DNA from: Arthrobacter sp. U41
GTDB lineage: Bacteria > Actinomycetota > Actinomycetes > Actinomycetales > Micrococcaceae
DNA length: 64,000 nt
Reading direction: 5' to 3'
Assembly: GCF_007679325.1 (NCBI RefSeq)
Contig: NZ_VEGI01000002.1
Span: 248,001 to 312,000 of the forward strand
Positions 35,094-46,527 of the stretch are shown here, piece by piece. Each line of letters begins with the position of its first letter. Position 1 is the first letter of the stretch. Position numbers and translations under genes: made by a program. The notes under the pieces were generated by a model. That model had not been told where the DNA came from and did not search any database. It was given only the letters and a program-made list of their open reading frames with translations.

Positions 35094-36610
35094 AGCCCGC
35101 TTGCCAGCTTGTAGTAGGCGGCGTTCCAGGCCAGTTCCTTCTTGAAGCTGCGGATGGTGGTGCCTTCGTCGATAGTCAGCAGCTCTGTGCGGGCGATCTC
35201 GGCGAAGTCCTCGAAGACGTCCATGCCCACGGCGGTGGTCAGGACCGTGTGATGCGCGGCCCCGGCGGTCAGCCAGGCGGCCGCGGAGGTGGTGAAGTCC
35301 GGCTTGGGCGACCAGAGTGCGCGGGCCACCGGCAGGTTGGGAAGCGGCTCGTCCAGGTCCACGACGTCGACGGCGTTCGCCACGAGGCGGAAGCGGTCGC
35401 GCATGTCGGACAGGGCCACCACGACGCCGTGCCCGGCGTCGGTGTCGAAGACCATCCGGACCGGGTCTTCCTTGGCGCCGATGCCAAGCGGATGGATTTC
35501 CACCCGGGGCGTTGTGACGGTCAGGGAGGGACAGACCTCGAGCATGTGGGCGCCAAGGATCTTCTCCTGGCCCGGGACGAGGTGGTAGGTGTAGTCCTCC
35601 ATGAGGGAGGCGCCGCCGGGGAGCCCGGCGCCCATGACCTTGGCTGCCCGAACCAGGATGGCGGTCTTCCAGTCGCCCTCGGCGCCGAAGCCGTAGCCGT
35701 CGGCCATGAGCCGCTGAACGGCCATGCCCGGCAGCTGCCGGAGGTCGCCCAGGTCCTCGAAGGAGGTGGTGAAGGCTGCCGAGCCGTTGGCCTCCAGGAA
35801 GCTGCGCAGCCCCAGCTCGATCCGTGCGCTGTAGCGTAGCGACTCGTGGCGGGCGCCGCCGGTCCGGAGCTCGGGGACGACGGCGTAGAGCCGCTGGTAC
35901 TCGTCGACGAGGGCATCGACGTCGGCCTCGGGGGCGCCGTGCACGGCGTCGGCGAGTTCGTTGACGGACCAGGTGTTGACCGAGACGCCGAAGCGAAGTT
36001 CCGCCTCCGTTTTGTCCCCTTCGGTGACGGCGACGTTGCGCATGTTGTCGCCGAAGCGGGTGAGCTTCAACGTGCGGACGGCGGCCCAGCCCGCAGAAGC
36101 CCGCTGCCAGGAGCCGACTTGGCGGGACACCTCAGGGTTGGACACGTGTCCGACAACGGTTTTGCGTGGGACGCCGAGGCGCGACTGGATGTAGCCGAAC
36201 TCGCGGTCGCCGTGCGCGGCCTGGTTCAGGTTCATGAAGTCGAAGTCGATGTCCGCCCACGGCAGTTCGACGTTCGCCTGGGTGTGCAGGTGCAGGAGGG
36301 GTTTGCGGAGCAGGTCCAGGCCCTGGATCCACATCTTGGCCGGGGAGAAGGTGTGCATCCAGGCGGTCACGCCGATCACGGCGTCGTCCGAATTCGCTTC
36401 CAGGGCGGTGCGGCGGATGGCGTCCGAGTCGGTGAGCACGGGCTTCCAGACGATCCTGACAGGGACGTCGGAGGAACCGTTGAGGGCTGCGGCAATCTCC
36501 CGTGATTGCGCGGCCACCTGCTTGAGGACGTCCTCGCCGTAGAGGTGCTGACTGCCGGTAAGGAACCAGACTTCGTACTGCTCCAGCGAAGTGTTGTTGG
36601 CGTTGGTCAT
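35090..36610 (-). CDS. araA: L-arabinose isomerase
   Basis: A 506-residue cytosolic enzyme converting L-arabinose to L-ribulose with Mn2+. The N-terminus [18 protein letters not shown] is diagnostic. Further motifs are [17 protein letters not shown] sequence with a Trp/Ala variation, [17 protein letters not shown] and HMLEVCPSL. The start MTNANNTS at 36610 has AGGAG upstream; the longer Arg/Pro-rich frame is not coding. It follows araD by 44 bp. Length is normal for the family. Confidence 0.96.
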   Translation of the reverse strand: MTNANNTSLEQYEVWFLTGSQHLYGEDVLKQVAAQSREIAAALNGSSDVPVRIVWKPVLTDSDAIRRTALEANSDDAVIGVTAWMHTFSPAKMWIQGLDLLRKPLLHLHTQANVELPWADIDFDFMNLNQAAHGDREFGYIQSRLGVPRKTVVGHVSNPEVSRQVGSWQRASAGWAAVRTLKLTRFGDNMRNVAVTEGDKTEAELRFGVSVNTWSVNELADAVHGAPEADVDALVDEYQRLYAVVPELRTGGARHESLRYSARIELGLRSFLEANGSAAFTTSFEDLGDLRQLPGMAVQRLMADGYGFGAEGDWKTAILVRAAKVMGAGLPGGASLMEDYTYHLVPGQEKILGAHMLEVCPSLTVTTPRVEIHPLGIGAKEDPVRMVFDTDAGHGVVVALSDMRDRFRLVANAVDVVDLDEPLPNLPVARALWSPKPDFTTSAAAWLTAGAAHHTVLTTAVGMDVFEDFAEIARTELLTIDEGTTIRSFKKELAWNAAYYKLASGL

Positions 36611-36654
36611 GTTTTCTCCTGCGAAAGGTAGAGGGCGATGGCGGGTAACGCGGC

Positions 36655-37365
36655 CTAGCGGCCGTAGACGTTCTGGTATCGGGCGTAGAGGGCGTCGACA
36701 TGGGCCGGGTCGATCGGGAGAGGGTCGCCGAGCTGGCGGGAAATGTGAACGGTCCGTGCCACTTCCTCGCACATGACAGAGGCCTTAACCGCCGAGCGGG
36801 CATCCTTGCCCACTGCGAAGGGGCCGTGGTTCTGCATCAGCACGGCCGGCGAGGAGGAGTTGGCCAGGGTGTCCACGATGCCGCGGCCGATCGAGTCGTC
36901 CCCGATCAGCGCGAAGGGGCCTACCGGGATGGCTCCGCCGAACTCGTCGCCCATCATGGTGAGTACGCACGGGATCGGTTCGCCCCGGGCGGCCCAGGCA
37001 GTAGCGTACGTGGAGTGCGTGTGGACCACTCCACCGACCTCGGGCATGTTGCGGTAGACGTAGGCATGCGCCGCGGTGTCCGAAGACGGCGTGAGGCCGG
37101 GGTTTTCCCATTCCGCGGCTTCGCCGTTGGTTCCGGCGGAAAGCCTGCTGACCGGGGTGCCGTACAAGTCCGTGACGACCATCAGCTCGGGGCTCAACTC
37201 AGCGTAGGAAACCCCGGACGGTTTGATGACCATGAGGTCGTAGCCGGGGACTCGCGCGGAGACGTTTCCCGCGGTCCAGACGACCAGCTGGTAGTGCGTG
37301 AGCTCGGCGTGCAGTGCGCAGACCTCGCGGCGGAGCCGTGCGATGGATTCCAGCAGCCCGCTCAT
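36655..37365 (-). CDS. araD: L-ribulose-5-phosphate 4-epimerase
   Basis: A 236-residue class II aldolase-family enzyme converting L-ribulose 5-phosphate to D-xylulose 5-phosphate. Motifs are [11 protein letters not shown] (phosphate site), [10 protein letters not shown] and the zinc ligands in [13 protein letters not shown] with a further His in QNHGPFAVG. Its start overlaps the araB stop by 4 bp. It is the middle gene of araB-araD-araA-epimerase. Confidence 0.95.
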   Translation of the reverse strand: MSGLLESIARLRREVCALHAELTHYQLVVWTAGNVSARVPGYDLMVIKPSGVSYAELSPELMVVTDLYGTPVSRLSAGTNGEAAEWENPGLTPSSDTAAHAYVYRNMPEVGGVVHTHSTYATAWAARGEPIPCVLTMMGDEFGGAIPVGPFALIGDDSIGRGIVDTLANSSSPAVLMQNHGPFAVGKDARSAVKASVMCEEVARTVHISRQLGDPLPIDPAHVDALYARYQNVYGR

Positions 37366-39086
37366 GCGGAGGCTCCTTCCCGGGTGGGGGCGAGGAGTGG
37401 CCGGACGGCCTTGCGCTGGATGGCCTTGAGTCGGTGCATGACGTCGTTCGTTCCCCTGCCGAAGTGGTCGTGGAGCGCACGGTATTCCTGGAACAGTTCC
37501 TCGTAGGCAGCGACGTTCGCCGGGATGGGGGTGAAGACGGCTCCGGGTTCGGAGCCCATGGCAGCGGCGGCGGCCCGGATGTCCGGGTACCGGCCGGCCG
37601 CCACGGCCGCGTGGATGGCCGAGCCGAGGGCCGGTCCCTGGCTTGAGCCGATGGTGGAGAGCTGCAGTCCCGTGACGTCCGCGTAGATTTGCATCAGGAG
37701 CTCGTTTTTCAACAGTCCGCCGGCCACGATGAATTCGTTTACCGGCACTCCGGAGTCGCGGAAGGCGTCCACGATCGTGCGGGTGCCGAAGGCCGTGGCC
37801 TCCAGCAATGCCCGGTACGTGTCCTCGGGCCGGGTAGCGAGGGTCTGTCCGAGCACGAGACCGGAAAGTTCGTGGTCCACCAGCACCGAACGGTTGCCGG
37901 AGTGCCAGTCGAGGGCGATGAGGCCGTGAGCGCCAATGGCCTGGCCCGCGGCGAGTTCGGTCAGGTATTCGTGGATGCCGAGCCCGCGGGAGGCGGCCGC
38001 ATCATGGTAATCGGGCGGCACACCATACTTTGTGAACCAGGCAAAGATATCGCCCACACCACTCTGTCCGGCCTCGTACCCCCACAGCCCGTCAACGATT
38101 CCGCCATCCACCACACCGCACATGCCGGGCACTCCGCGCAGCTCTGTTCCGTTCAGGACGTGGCAGGTGGAGGTGCCCATAATGGCCACGAGCTGGCCTG
38201 GCTCCACGGCCCTTGCGGCCGGGGCGGTGACGTGGGCGTCGACATTGCCGACCGCGACGGCGATTCCCTCAGGCAGTCCGGTCCAGTCGGCGGCCTCGGC
38301 GGTCAGCCGGCCCGCGGCGTCGCCCAGCCGGCCGATGGTGTGCTCGAGCTTCGTGCTGACAAAGTCCTTGAACTGCGGATTCAGGGCGGCCAGGAAGTCT
38401 TCGGATGGGTAGCGGCCGTCCTGGTAGATCCCCTTGTAGCCAGCCGTGCAGGCGTTGCGGACGTAGTTGCCGCAGAGCTGCCAGACGATCCAGTCGGCGG
38501 CCTCCACCCAGCGGTCCATCGCGGCGTAGGTTTCCGGGTCCTCCTCGAGCAGCTGCAGCCCTTTGGCGAATTCCCATTCAGAGGAGATCAGCCCGCCGTA
38601 GCGCGGGAGCCAGCTTTCGCCGCGTTCGGCAGCCAGCGCGTTGATCCGGTCCGCCTGTGGCTGTGCGGCGTGGTGCCGCCACAGCTTCACATAGGCGTGC
38701 GGCCGGTCGGCAAACCCGGGAAGCTCATTGAGCGGGGTTCCGTCCGCCTTGACCGGAACCATGGTGCAGGCGGTGAAGTCGGTGGCGATGCCGACGACGG
38801 CGGCCGGGTCGATTCCGGCGTCGGCGATCGCGGCGGGAACGGCTTGGCGCAAGACCTCGCGGTAGTCATTGGGAACCTGGAGGGCCCATTCACCGGGGAG
38901 CCGGATGCCGGCGACGGCCGCGGTGTCCTCCGGAAGCTCGCCTGTGACCACGGCATGCGGGTAGTCGAAGACCCCGCTGCCCAGTTCCCTGCCATCCCGG
39001 ACCCGGACGACGACGGCCCGCCCGGAGAGCGTGCCGTAGTCCACGCCGATGACATAGTTTTCGGTTCCGTCCACTGAGACGTCCAT
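37362..39086 (-). CDS. araB: ribulokinase
   Basis: A 574-residue FGGY-family sugar kinase phosphorylating L-ribulose with ATP. Signature parts are IGVDYGTLSGRAVVV at the N-terminus, GIATDFTACTMVPV, AIMGTSTCH and the C-terminal EFIVAGGLLKNELLMQIYADV. The start MDVSVDG at 39086 has GGAGG; a longer frame to 39146 would run through the operator. It is the first gene of the arabinose operon, with the palindrome TTGTTAGCGCTAACAA 39 bp upstream. Confidence 0.95.
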   Translation of the reverse strand: MDVSVDGTENYVIGVDYGTLSGRAVVVRVRDGRELGSGVFDYPHAVVTGELPEDTAAVAGIRLPGEWALQVPNDYREVLRQAVPAAIADAGIDPAAVVGIATDFTACTMVPVKADGTPLNELPGFADRPHAYVKLWRHHAAQPQADRINALAAERGESWLPRYGGLISSEWEFAKGLQLLEEDPETYAAMDRWVEAADWIVWQLCGNYVRNACTAGYKGIYQDGRYPSEDFLAALNPQFKDFVSTKLEHTIGRLGDAAGRLTAEAADWTGLPEGIAVAVGNVDAHVTAPAARAVEPGQLVAIMGTSTCHVLNGTELRGVPGMCGVVDGGIVDGLWGYEAGQSGVGDIFAWFTKYGVPPDYHDAAASRGLGIHEYLTELAAGQAIGAHGLIALDWHSGNRSVLVDHELSGLVLGQTLATRPEDTYRALLEATAFGTRTIVDAFRDSGVPVNEFIVAGGLLKNELLMQIYADVTGLQLSTIGSSQGPALGSAIHAAVAAGRYPDIRAAAAAMGSEPGAVFTPIPANVAAYEELFQEYRALHDHFGRGTNDVMHRLKAIQRKAVRPLLAPTREGASA

Positions 39087-39124
39087 CAAATCCTCCAATA
39101 GTTCCGCAGCATTGCGAACTCCTC

Positions 39125-39140
39125 CATTGTTAGCGCTAAC
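39125..39140. promoter_or_regulatory. AraR/LacI-type operator upstream of araB
   Basis: TTGTTAGCGCTAACAA is a perfect 16-bp palindrome 39 bp upstream of the araB start, in the gap next to the LacI-type regulator gene. It is the strongest of three related boxes in the arabinose region. Confidence 0.87.
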
Positions 39141-39194
39141 AAACATACTGTCAAGGAATATTGACAGTGCAGTTGGGTGAAGAGGGGCTCGGAC

Positions 39195-40220
39195 CTAGGG
39201 CAGCGCCGGCCGGGCAGCGGTGCTGGCGCGGACCACGAGCTCGGGATCGACCACCACCAAGGTGCCGCCGGTAGCGCCGTCCTCAATCTGGGCGCGCATC
39301 AGGTCCATGCAGCGCTTGCCGAGTTCTTCAAAGTCCTGGCGGACAGTGGTCAGCGGCGGCATGAAGTATGCAGATTCGGGCTGGTCGTCGAAGCCGACAA
39401 GCGAGACATCCTCCGGCACGCGCACGCCCTTTTCCCCGAACGCCCGCAGCAGTCCCAGCGCCATCTGGTCGTTGCTGACGAATACTGCCGTGGCGCCTTG
39501 TCGTTCTGCCAGCTGCTGCCCGATCCGGTATCCGCTGCCCGCGCTCCAGTCACCCTCGACCAGTAGATCGTCACTGAGGCCGGCCTCCGCCAGCTCCTCA
39601 CGCCAACCGTCAACACGGGCCTGGGCGTCGATCCAATCGGGCGGTCCCGAGACGTGTCCGATCCGACGGTGGCCCAGACTGATCAGATGGGCGACCGCAA
39701 GTCGCGCGCCGAGCTTCTGGTCGACCATGGCACCGCTCAGCCGGCCTTCCCCCGCTCCCCCGACGACGATCACCGGGACATCCAGATTCAGGCGTTCCAG
39801 CGCCTGTAACGTCCCGTCGTGCGGGACGATGACAATCAGCCCGTCCGCGCCCTGGTCCGTGAGGTGGCGCACTGCATCGGAAATTGCCTCGGCCCCGGCC
39901 CCCTTGATCGAGGCAATGCTGACGAAGTAGCCAGCCTCCCGGGCCGCCTGCTGGACTCCCAGCAGCGTGTTCGCCGGGCCATACTGCCCGAGTTCGGAGG
40001 CGAGGACGCCGATGTTCTGGGTGCGCCGGGTCACGAGGCTCCTGGCCGCCGTGTTGCGCCGGTAGCCGAGTTCGGCGATCGCAGCCTCCACCCGCGCCCG
40101 GGTCGACGCGCTGACATTGGGGTGGTTGTTGATCACCCGTGACACCGTCTGGTGGGAGACCTTGGCCCGCGCTGCAACGTCCTCGAGGCGCGGCAGCCGC
40201 CGGTCATTGCTGTTGCCCAT
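39195..40220 (-). CDS. LacI family repressor of arabinose genes
   Basis: A 341-residue regulator. The HTH reads RLEDVAARAKVSHQTVSRVINNHPNVS, with the hinge helix at NTAARSLVTRR and a sugar-binding domain ending VSLVGFDDQPESAYFMPPLTTVRQ. It is located directly upstream of araB and has its own TTAGCGCTAA box at 40316-40329. It very probably represses araBDA, the transporter and itself until arabinose or a derivative binds. ATG 40220 is preferred over an upstream GTG because the GGAGG spacing fits it. The name AraR is avoided because Bacillus AraR is a different (GntR-LacI hybrid) architecture. Confidence 0.9.
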   Translation of the reverse strand: MGNSNDRRLPRLEDVAARAKVSHQTVSRVINNHPNVSASTRARVEAAIAELGYRRNTAARSLVTRRTQNIGVLASELGQYGPANTLLGVQQAAREAGYFVSIASIKGAGAEAISDAVRHLTDQGADGLIVIVPHDGTLQALERLNLDVPVIVVGGAGEGRLSGAMVDQKLGARLAVAHLISLGHRRIGHVSGPPDWIDAQARVDGWREELAEAGLSDDLLVEGDWSAGSGYRIGQQLAERQGATAVFVSNDQMALGLLRAFGEKGVRVPEDVSLVGFDDQPESAYFMPPLTTVRQDFEELGKRCMDLMRAQIEDGATGGTLVVVDPELVVRASTAARPALP

Positions 40221-40315
40221 GCAAGGCACCTTCCTCCGTACGCGGCCGGTCCGCGTGAAATCAAGTTACAGGAGGGCACCGGGCACGCCACGGTTTCCGC
40301 TGCCGGCCACCGTCC

Positions 40316-40329
40316 TGTTAGCGCTAACG
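40316..40329. promoter_or_regulatory. AraR/LacI-type operator upstream of the LacI regulator gene
   Basis: TGTTAGCGCTAACG shares the central TGTTAGCGCTAAC with the araB operator. It lies 96 bp upstream of the regulator's ATG, between it and the nickel permease stop. This suggests autoregulation. Confidence 0.78.
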
Positions 40330-40369
40330 GTAGCGCATTTCCGCGTCCCGGGCGGAGCGCTATACCGGC

Positions 40370-41437
40370 TCAACTGACGGCGCGTCCGGCGGAGCACTGC
40401 GACCTGGCAGACCACCCGCACACGGCCGCCGCTCCCCAGACTGTCAGCAGGCACGCGACCAGCAGCAGCCCTGCCTCGCCCAGTTCGATCCCGCCCAGCC
40501 AGGTGGTCACCGGATCCTCGAGACTGAAGGCGGCATTGAAGAATCCGCCCAGGGTGATGAACGAAATGAACAGGGCTGACACGGCGGATATCCCGGTGAT
40601 CAGTGCGTTGAAGCCCAGCCTCCTCTGGGGGCTGTGGATGGCGGAGCCGTACATGCGCATCATCGCCACCCCGTTGGCGGTGTCGCACAGCGTCATGGCA
40701 GCGGTGAATGCCAGCGGAAGGGCCAGGAGGGCCAGCGGGGAAACGCCGGCCAGGGATGCCGACGTCGCCATGACCAGCAGCCCAATGGTGGTGGCGGTGT
40801 CGAAGCCCAGGCCGAACAGGAACCCGATGACGTAGATGTTCCGCGGCCGCTGGACGCGGGACAAAGGCTTCGCCAGCAGCCGGGCCACGACTCCCCGGGC
40901 TTCAAGATCCTCGTCGGGCACCTCTCCGCCGCCCTGCGCACTCCGGTAAGCCTTGGACGCCCGGAGAAAGGCGGAGCCGTTGAACAGGCCCATGGCCAGC
41001 AGGAAAGTCCCCGAGACGCCGCTGCCGATCAGGCCCAGCACGAGGTTTCCGGCGGTGCCGTCCGACATGAACTCGCCCACCACCGCGGCGCCGCCCACGG
41101 CCAGGACGCCGGCCAGGATCACCACCGAGCTGTGGCCCAGGCTGAAAGCGAACCCGACACTCACCGGGTCTTTCCGCTGAGCCACGAACTTGCGGGTCGA
41201 GTTGTCGATGGCGGCGAGGTGGTCCCAGTCGTAGCTGTGTTTGATGCCCGCCGCATAGGCAGTGAGCACCAGGCCAAGAGCCAACGGCTCCCCGGACGTC
41301 ACCAAACCCGCGAGGAGAAGCACGACAGCGGCGGCATGCAGGGCGGCCACCGCACCGATGGTGACAAACAACCGGGTCCGCAGCGGCAGATTCTCGCGCT
41401 GACGGTACAAGGCGGCGAACGCGGTCAACGTGGTCAT
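40370..41437 (-). CDS. NiCoT family nickel/cobalt permease
   Basis: A 355-residue inner-membrane protein with about eight membrane segments. The signature in segment 2 is KHSYDWDHLAAIDNSTRKF, a variant of the NiCoT motif HX4DH. LGHSSVVIL and GFDTATTIGLL follow as the other conserved segments. It imports Ni2+ with high affinity. The start makes a 1-bp TGATG overlap with the ureD stop, so it is translated as the last gene of the urease operon and supplies the urease metal. Confidence 0.92.
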   Translation of the reverse strand: MTTLTAFAALYRQRENLPLRTRLFVTIGAVAALHAAAVVLLLAGLVTSGEPLALGLVLTAYAAGIKHSYDWDHLAAIDNSTRKFVAQRKDPVSVGFAFSLGHSSVVILAGVLAVGGAAVVGEFMSDGTAGNLVLGLIGSGVSGTFLLAMGLFNGSAFLRASKAYRSAQGGGEVPDEDLEARGVVARLLAKPLSRVQRPRNIYVIGFLFGLGFDTATTIGLLVMATSASLAGVSPLALLALPLAFTAAMTLCDTANGVAMMRMYGSAIHSPQRRLGFNALITGISAVSALFISFITLGGFFNAAFSLEDPVTTWLGGIELGEAGLLLVACLLTVWGAAAVCGWSARSQCSAGRAVS

Positions 41438-42305
41438 CAGTACTTCCTGAGGTCCAGGGGCGCCGTGCCATACCACCGTTGCCGGAGCAGTGCGCTGCAG
41501 GCACCCAGCAGCCTCTTGAGTTCATCGGTGCTGTTCGACAGGGACCGGAGCACCAGACCGCTGATGCCATGAACTGATGCAGTCAATGAGACCCCTGTGC
41601 AGGCGTCGTGCCCGTCGGTCAGTGCATGCAGTTCGTCCGCGAGTTCCTGGTCAACGCGCCCGTCGACAACGATCAGTGATCCCAGGTGACTGAAGCCCTC
41701 CATAAATCCCAGGCCTGTGACGTCATGCTCCGGGGGCCGGATCAGCAGGTTGTCGAGCGCCAGCAGCCCGCCCCGCCCCGCGGATCCGACGTGGATTTCG
41801 GTCCGCAGCCGCAGTTCCTCGTAGCGGAACGCGGCGCCGTCCGGCGACCAGCCGGGAGTGATGACCTCGGACATAACCAGGCTCGACGTCGGGTGCATGA
41901 TGATGTGGGTGTTCTGCCGGTAGCTGGCCTCCCGGTAGGCGATCAGCTGGTCCGGCGCCAGCTCCAGCTGGGCCCCCTCCCCCAGCCGCAACCGCATCCG
42001 CTGCTCGGCAAACGAACCCGGCGTCCGGTACACCTTGGTGGCCGACTGGGTAGTGAGCAGCAGCTTCGCCCCCGCCGCCACCTCCACGTCAATCACATAC
42101 AGATCAGACCCCAAGTACGCCCCGCCGGGATTCACCACCACATAACAAACCTGCCCGGACTCATCCAAGTAATGAGGCCGCAAAACCCGCAAGGCGCCCT
42201 GATGAAACTGACGCGCGGCCACGGACCGTCCGCCCCGCACCTCGATGCGCAAAGCCACCTCCCCCATCGGTGCGGCAACAGCAGCGGGAGCGGCCGCCGT
42301 CGCGC

Positions 42306-42309
<4 letters not shown>
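41437..42309 (-). CDS. ureD: urease accessory protein UreD
   Basis: A 290-residue protein (also called UreH) that with UreF and UreG delivers nickel to apo-urease. Family motifs are [26 protein letters not shown] in sequence and [11 protein letters not shown], then [16 protein letters not shown]. The start MSATAAAP at 42309 makes an ATGA overlap with ureG; the longer frame is not needed. Length is typical. Confidence 0.93.
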
Positions 42310-42923
<614 letters not shown>

Positions 42924-42955
42924 ATTCTTCTCCAGACATATTTCTTGTGCGGTAC

Positions 42956-43645
42956 TTAGCTCATAAACATTCGGGCACGCTGGCGTTCGTGGCGCATCTG
43001 CGAAATTTCGAGGCCGGGACTGACCGCCCCGAAGTCGGAAAGATCCAGGCTCCCGGCCCGTGCGACGGCGGCCGTTACGTCGCTGGCCGCCTGGCGCAGC
43101 AGCCGCTGGCCGGCGTTCTGCCCCAAAGGAATTGCCCGGACGGCGTTCTGCGTCAACGACGTCACCGCCGCGAAGAGGTAGGCGGCCAGGGCCTCCGGCA
43201 GCGGGACGCCCAAGGAACGCGCGACGACGGCGAACGCCAGCGGCTGGTGGCCGGCGGCGCGGCCGGAACCCACCAGCTCCCGGTACCCCGTCAGGTCGGG
43301 GGATGGAAAGATCTCGGCGCCGATCTCCAGCAGCCGGGTGCCCATCTTGGTGCTGGCCTCACGCAGCTGCCGGGGCAGCAGCTGGGCCGTCAGCAATGCA
43401 TCCAGTTCGGCGACGGAAACATCCTCGTAGAGGAACCGGATGGCCAGCGCGTCCGAATACGTGAGCTGCTGCCCCACGAAGGCGGACAGCCACACGCCGA
43501 ACGACGCCTCATCATGGACCAGTCCGCGCTCGATGTAGCTTTCAAACCCCAGCGAGTGAGCGAACGCCCCGGTCGGCAGCGCGGAATCACACAGCTGCTG
43601 CAGGGCCAGCTGGTAGGGCGCGGGGCTAGTGGCTGTGTTCGGCAT
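42956..43645 (-). CDS. ureF: urease accessory protein UreF
   Basis: A 229-residue all-helical chaperone that bridges UreD and UreG. The N-terminal motif [26 protein letters not shown] is diagnostic of the family, and [20 protein letters not shown] comes near the end. It overlaps the 3' end of ureE by 20 bp, so the pair is translationally coupled. The ureG start follows 32 bp later. Confidence 0.94.
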   Translation of the reverse strand: MPNTATSPAPYQLALQQLCDSALPTGAFAHSLGFESYIERGLVHDEASFGVWLSAFVGQQLTYSDALAIRFLYEDVSVAELDALLTAQLLPRQLREASTKMGTRLLEIGAEIFPSPDLTGYRELVGSGRAAGHQPLAFAVVARSLGVPLPEALAAYLFAAVTSLTQNAVRAIPLGQNAGQRLLRQAASDVTAAVARAGSLDLSDFGAVSPGLEISQMRHERQRARMFMS

Positions 43646-44108
43646 GACGGAAGGGGACGGGCATCACGCGCTCCTGGCGGTCATAGGGCGCTCCGACGAG
43701 TTTGAGGTAGTCCTCCACGGTGTGGTCGTACTGGCAGACCATAACGGCGGCGCCATATTCCGAGGAGGGCTCGAAGAACTGGGCCTGCAGGTGCCGGTTC
43801 CCGAGGGAATGCGCCACCACGCCCATCTCGTGGATGGACCGCGGCGCGATGACCAGGACATCGGTGGGCAGCACCGACACGACGATCATGTTGGTGTCCG
43901 CGACGTGCAGGATGTCGCCGTCGCGCAGGTCCTCCGAACCGGAGGGGAGGCGGATGCCGATTTCCTTGCCGTGATCGGTGGTGACGCGCTGGACGCGTTT
44001 GACCAGCTGGGCGCTGGGCAGCACCACCTTTTCCCGGTGGAGCCCGGCATACGGGTCAGCTCCGGGGGGAAGGTCGTGGGTGTTGCCGAGGACCTTTTCA
44101 ATGATCAT
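43626..44108 (-). CDS. ureE: urease accessory protein UreE
   Basis: A 160-residue nickel metallochaperone. The N-terminal peptide-binding-like domain is followed by the metal-binding domain with GNRHLQAQFF (conserved His). The C-terminus ends HAEHSH, a short histidine tail compared with the long His-rich tails of Klebsiella. It hands Ni2+ to UreG. It sits 19 bp after ureC and overlaps ureF by 20 bp. Confidence 0.93.
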   Translation of the reverse strand: MIIEKVLGNTHDLPPGADPYAGLHREKVVLPSAQLVKRVQRVTTDHGKEIGIRLPSGSEDLRDGDILHVADTNMIVVSVLPTDVLVIAPRSIHEMGVVAHSLGNRHLQAQFFEPSSEYGAAVMVCQYDHTVEDYLKLVGAPYDRQERVMPVPFRHAEHSH

Positions 44109-44127
44109 GCCTGTCTCCTCCGGGAGC

Positions 44128-45888
44128 CTAGAAAAGGAAGTAGCGCTGCGCCATGGGCAGCACGTCGGACGGTTCGCAGGTGACGTCCTCGCCGTCGACC
44201 GTCACCTTGTACGTTTCCGGGTCCACGTCGATGTCCGGGGTGGCGCCGTTGTACTTGAGGTCCGCCTTCGTGAGGCTGCGGATGCCGGACACGGGCCGGA
44301 TGACCTTCTCCAGCCCCAGCTCCGCCGGGACCCCAGAGTCGATGGCGGCCTGGGAGAGGAAGGTGATGGAAGACTGCTGCAGAGCCTTGCCGTAGGCGGC
44401 GAACATGGGCCTCATGGTGCGCGGCTGCGGCGTGGGGATGGAGGCGTTGGCGTCCCCCATCAGCGCGTAGGCGATCTGCCCGCCCTTGAGCACCAGTTCC
44501 GGCTTGACCCCGAAAAACGCCGGGTCCCAGAGCACCAGGTCCGCGAACTTGCCGGCCTCCACCGAGCCGATGGAGTCCGCCATACCCTGCGCGATGGCCG
44601 GGTTGATGGTGTATTTCGCCACGTAGCGCTTCAGGCGGAAATTGTCGCTCTCCGCGCCCAGGCCGGACGCCGCGCCGTGCACACCCCCGTCCGGGTCCTT
44701 CAAGACACCGCGCTGCCGCTTCATCTTGTCCGCCACCTGCCAGGTGCGGATGACCACCTCGCCCACCCGGCCCATCGCCTGCGAGTCCGAGGACGTGATC
44801 GCGAAAATCCCCAGGTCCTGCAGCACGTCCTCGGCGGCGATGGTCTCGGCGCGGATGCGGGAGTCCGCGAAGGCCACGTCCTCCGGGATGTCCGGGTTGA
44901 GGTGGTGGCAGACCATGAGCATGTCCAGGTGCTCTTCAAGGGTGTTGCGGGTGTACGGCAGCGTGGGGTTGGTGGACGCCGGCAGGACGTTGGGCAGCCC
45001 GGCGATCTTGATGATGTCCGGGGCGTGCCCGCCGCCGGCACCCTCGGTGTGGAAAGTGTGGATCACACGGCCGTCGATCGCCCGGATGGTGTCCTCCACG
45101 AAGCCGCACTCGTTTAGCGTGTCGGTGTGGATGGCCACCTGGACGTCGAACTGATCCGCGACCTGCAGCGAGGTGTCGATCGAGGACGTCGTGGAACCCC
45201 AGTCTTCATGGACTTTCAGTCCGATCGCCCCGGCGCGGATCTGCTCGGCCAGGGGCTCGACGGCGGACGCGTGCCCCTTGCCGAACAGGCCGATGTTGAT
45301 CGGGAGCCCTTCGGCGGCCTGGAGCATCCGCTGGATGTGCCATTTTCCGGGGGTGACGGTGGTGGCCTTGGTGCCTTCGGCGGGGCCGGTGCCGCCGCCG
45401 ATCATGGTGGTCACGCCGCTGCACAGCGCAGCGGAAACCTGGTCCGGGGAGATGAAGTGGATGTGGGAGTCCACGCCTCCGGCGGTCAGGATCTTCCGCT
45501 CGCCCGCAATGATCTCCGTGCTGGCGCCGATCACGATGTCCACGCCGTCGGTGATCTGCGGGTTGCCGGCCTTGCCAATCCGGAAGATGTGGCCGTCCCG
45601 GAGCGCGACGTCGGCCTTGTAGATCCCGGTGTAATCCAGGATGACGACATTGGTGATGACGGTATCCGGGATGCCTCCCCCCTGGCCGTCCCCGTCTCTG
45701 GTCAGCTGGCCGTTCTGGCCCATGCCGTCGCGGATCACCTTCCCGCCGCCGAAAACCACTTCCTCGCCGTAAACGGTGAGGTCCTTCTCGATCTCGAGGA
45801 AGAGGTCGGTGTCGGCGAGGCGGATGGCGTCGCCCGTCGTCGGGCCGTACAGGTCCGCGTATTGCCTGCGCGGCAACTCGAAACTCAT
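44128..45888 (-). CDS. ureC: urease alpha subunit
   Basis: A 586-residue catalytic subunit hydrolysing urea to ammonia and carbamate. Nickel ligands are H142/H144 (SHIHF), H254 and H280. The bridging carbamylated lysine is K225 in GLKVHEDWG, and the flap signature is MVCHHL near residue 325-330. It is about 15 residues longer than most UreC, partly through a Gly-rich stretch [11 protein letters not shown] near residue 66-76. GAGGG precedes the ATG, which overlaps the ureB stop by 4 bp. Confidence 0.97.
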   Translation of the reverse strand: MSFELPRRQYADLYGPTTGDAIRLADTDLFLEIEKDLTVYGEEVVFGGGKVIRDGMGQNGQLTRDGDGQGGGIPDTVITNVVILDYTGIYKADVALRDGHIFRIGKAGNPQITDGVDIVIGASTEIIAGERKILTAGGVDSHIHFISPDQVSAALCSGVTTMIGGGTGPAEGTKATTVTPGKWHIQRMLQAAEGLPINIGLFGKGHASAVEPLAEQIRAGAIGLKVHEDWGSTTSSIDTSLQVADQFDVQVAIHTDTLNECGFVEDTIRAIDGRVIHTFHTEGAGGGHAPDIIKIAGLPNVLPASTNPTLPYTRNTLEEHLDMLMVCHHLNPDIPEDVAFADSRIRAETIAAEDVLQDLGIFAITSSDSQAMGRVGEVVIRTWQVADKMKRQRGVLKDPDGGVHGAASGLGAESDNFRLKRYVAKYTINPAIAQGMADSIGSVEAGKFADLVLWDPAFFGVKPELVLKGGQIAYALMGDANASIPTPQPRTMRPMFAAYGKALQQSSITFLSQAAIDSGVPAELGLEKVIRPVSGIRSLTKADLKYNGATPDIDVDPETYKVTVDGEDVTCEPSDVLPMAQRYFLF

Positions 45889-46214
45889 TGGTGTCCCTCC
45901 TCAACCGGGGCAAGCGTGCCGTTGACCGCGTTGCTGAGGCCGTAGACCTCGCGCCGGCCGGCGAGCTGGATCAGCCGGACGGTCCTGCTGTCCCCCGGCT
46001 CGAACCGGGCCGCCGTGCCCGCCGGGATGTCCAGGCGCCGGCCGTAGGCGGCCTGCCGGTCGAACGCCAGGGCGGCGTTCGCTTCGGCGAAGTGGAAGTG
46101 TGATCCCACCTGCACGGGGCGGTCGCCGGTGTTGGTCACCGCGACGTCGATCGCCTCGCGGCCCGCGTTGACCAGCACCGGCTCCGTGTTGAGGACATAT
46201 TCTCCGGGAATCAT
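45885..46214 (-). CDS. ureB: urease beta subunit
   Basis: A 109-residue structural subunit. The N-terminus [20 protein letters not shown] and the motif [18 protein letters not shown] are diagnostic. The start at 46214 matches all family members; the longer frame overlaps ureA. It packs with UreA and UreC in the (ABC)3 holoenzyme. It lies 10 bp after ureA. Confidence 0.95.
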   Translation of the reverse strand: MIPGEYVLNTEPVLVNAGREAIDVAVTNTGDRPVQVGSHFHFAEANAALAFDRQAAYGRRLDIPAGTAARFEPGDSRTVRLIQLAGRREVYGLSNAVNGTLAPVEEGHQ

Positions 46215-46224
46215 TGCAGCTCCC

Positions 46225-46527
46225 CTATCGGATGGGATCGTGGACGGTGACGAGCTTGGTCCCGTCCGGGAACGTGGCTTCAATCTGGACGTCGTGGATC
46301 ATCTCCGGGACGCCGTCCATCACGTCCTCGCGGCCCAGGACGGTGGTGCCGTAGCTCATCAGCTCCGCGACGGTCCGGCCGTCGCGGGCGCCCTCGATCA
46401 GCTCGTAGCTGATGATGGCCATCGCCTCCGGGAAGTTCAGCTTCAGCCCGCGCGACTGGCGGCGCCGGGCGAGATCGGCCGCGACCACGATCATGAGCTT
46501 TTCCTGCTCACGGGGCAGCAGATGCAT
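46225..46527 (-). CDS. ureA: urease gamma subunit
   Basis: A 100-residue subunit beginning [37 protein letters not shown] in family order, with the end motif [20 protein letters not shown]. It is the first gene of ureABCEFGD-NiCoT. AGGG lies upstream of the ATG. The 212-bp gap to the divergent lipoprotein gene must hold the urease promoter, but no clear regulator box was recognised there. Confidence 0.96.
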   Translation of the reverse strand: MHLLPREQEKLMIVVAADLARRRQSRGLKLNFPEAMAIISYELIEGARDGRTVAELMSYGTTVLGREDVMDGVPEMIHDVQIEATFPDGTKLVTVHDPIR

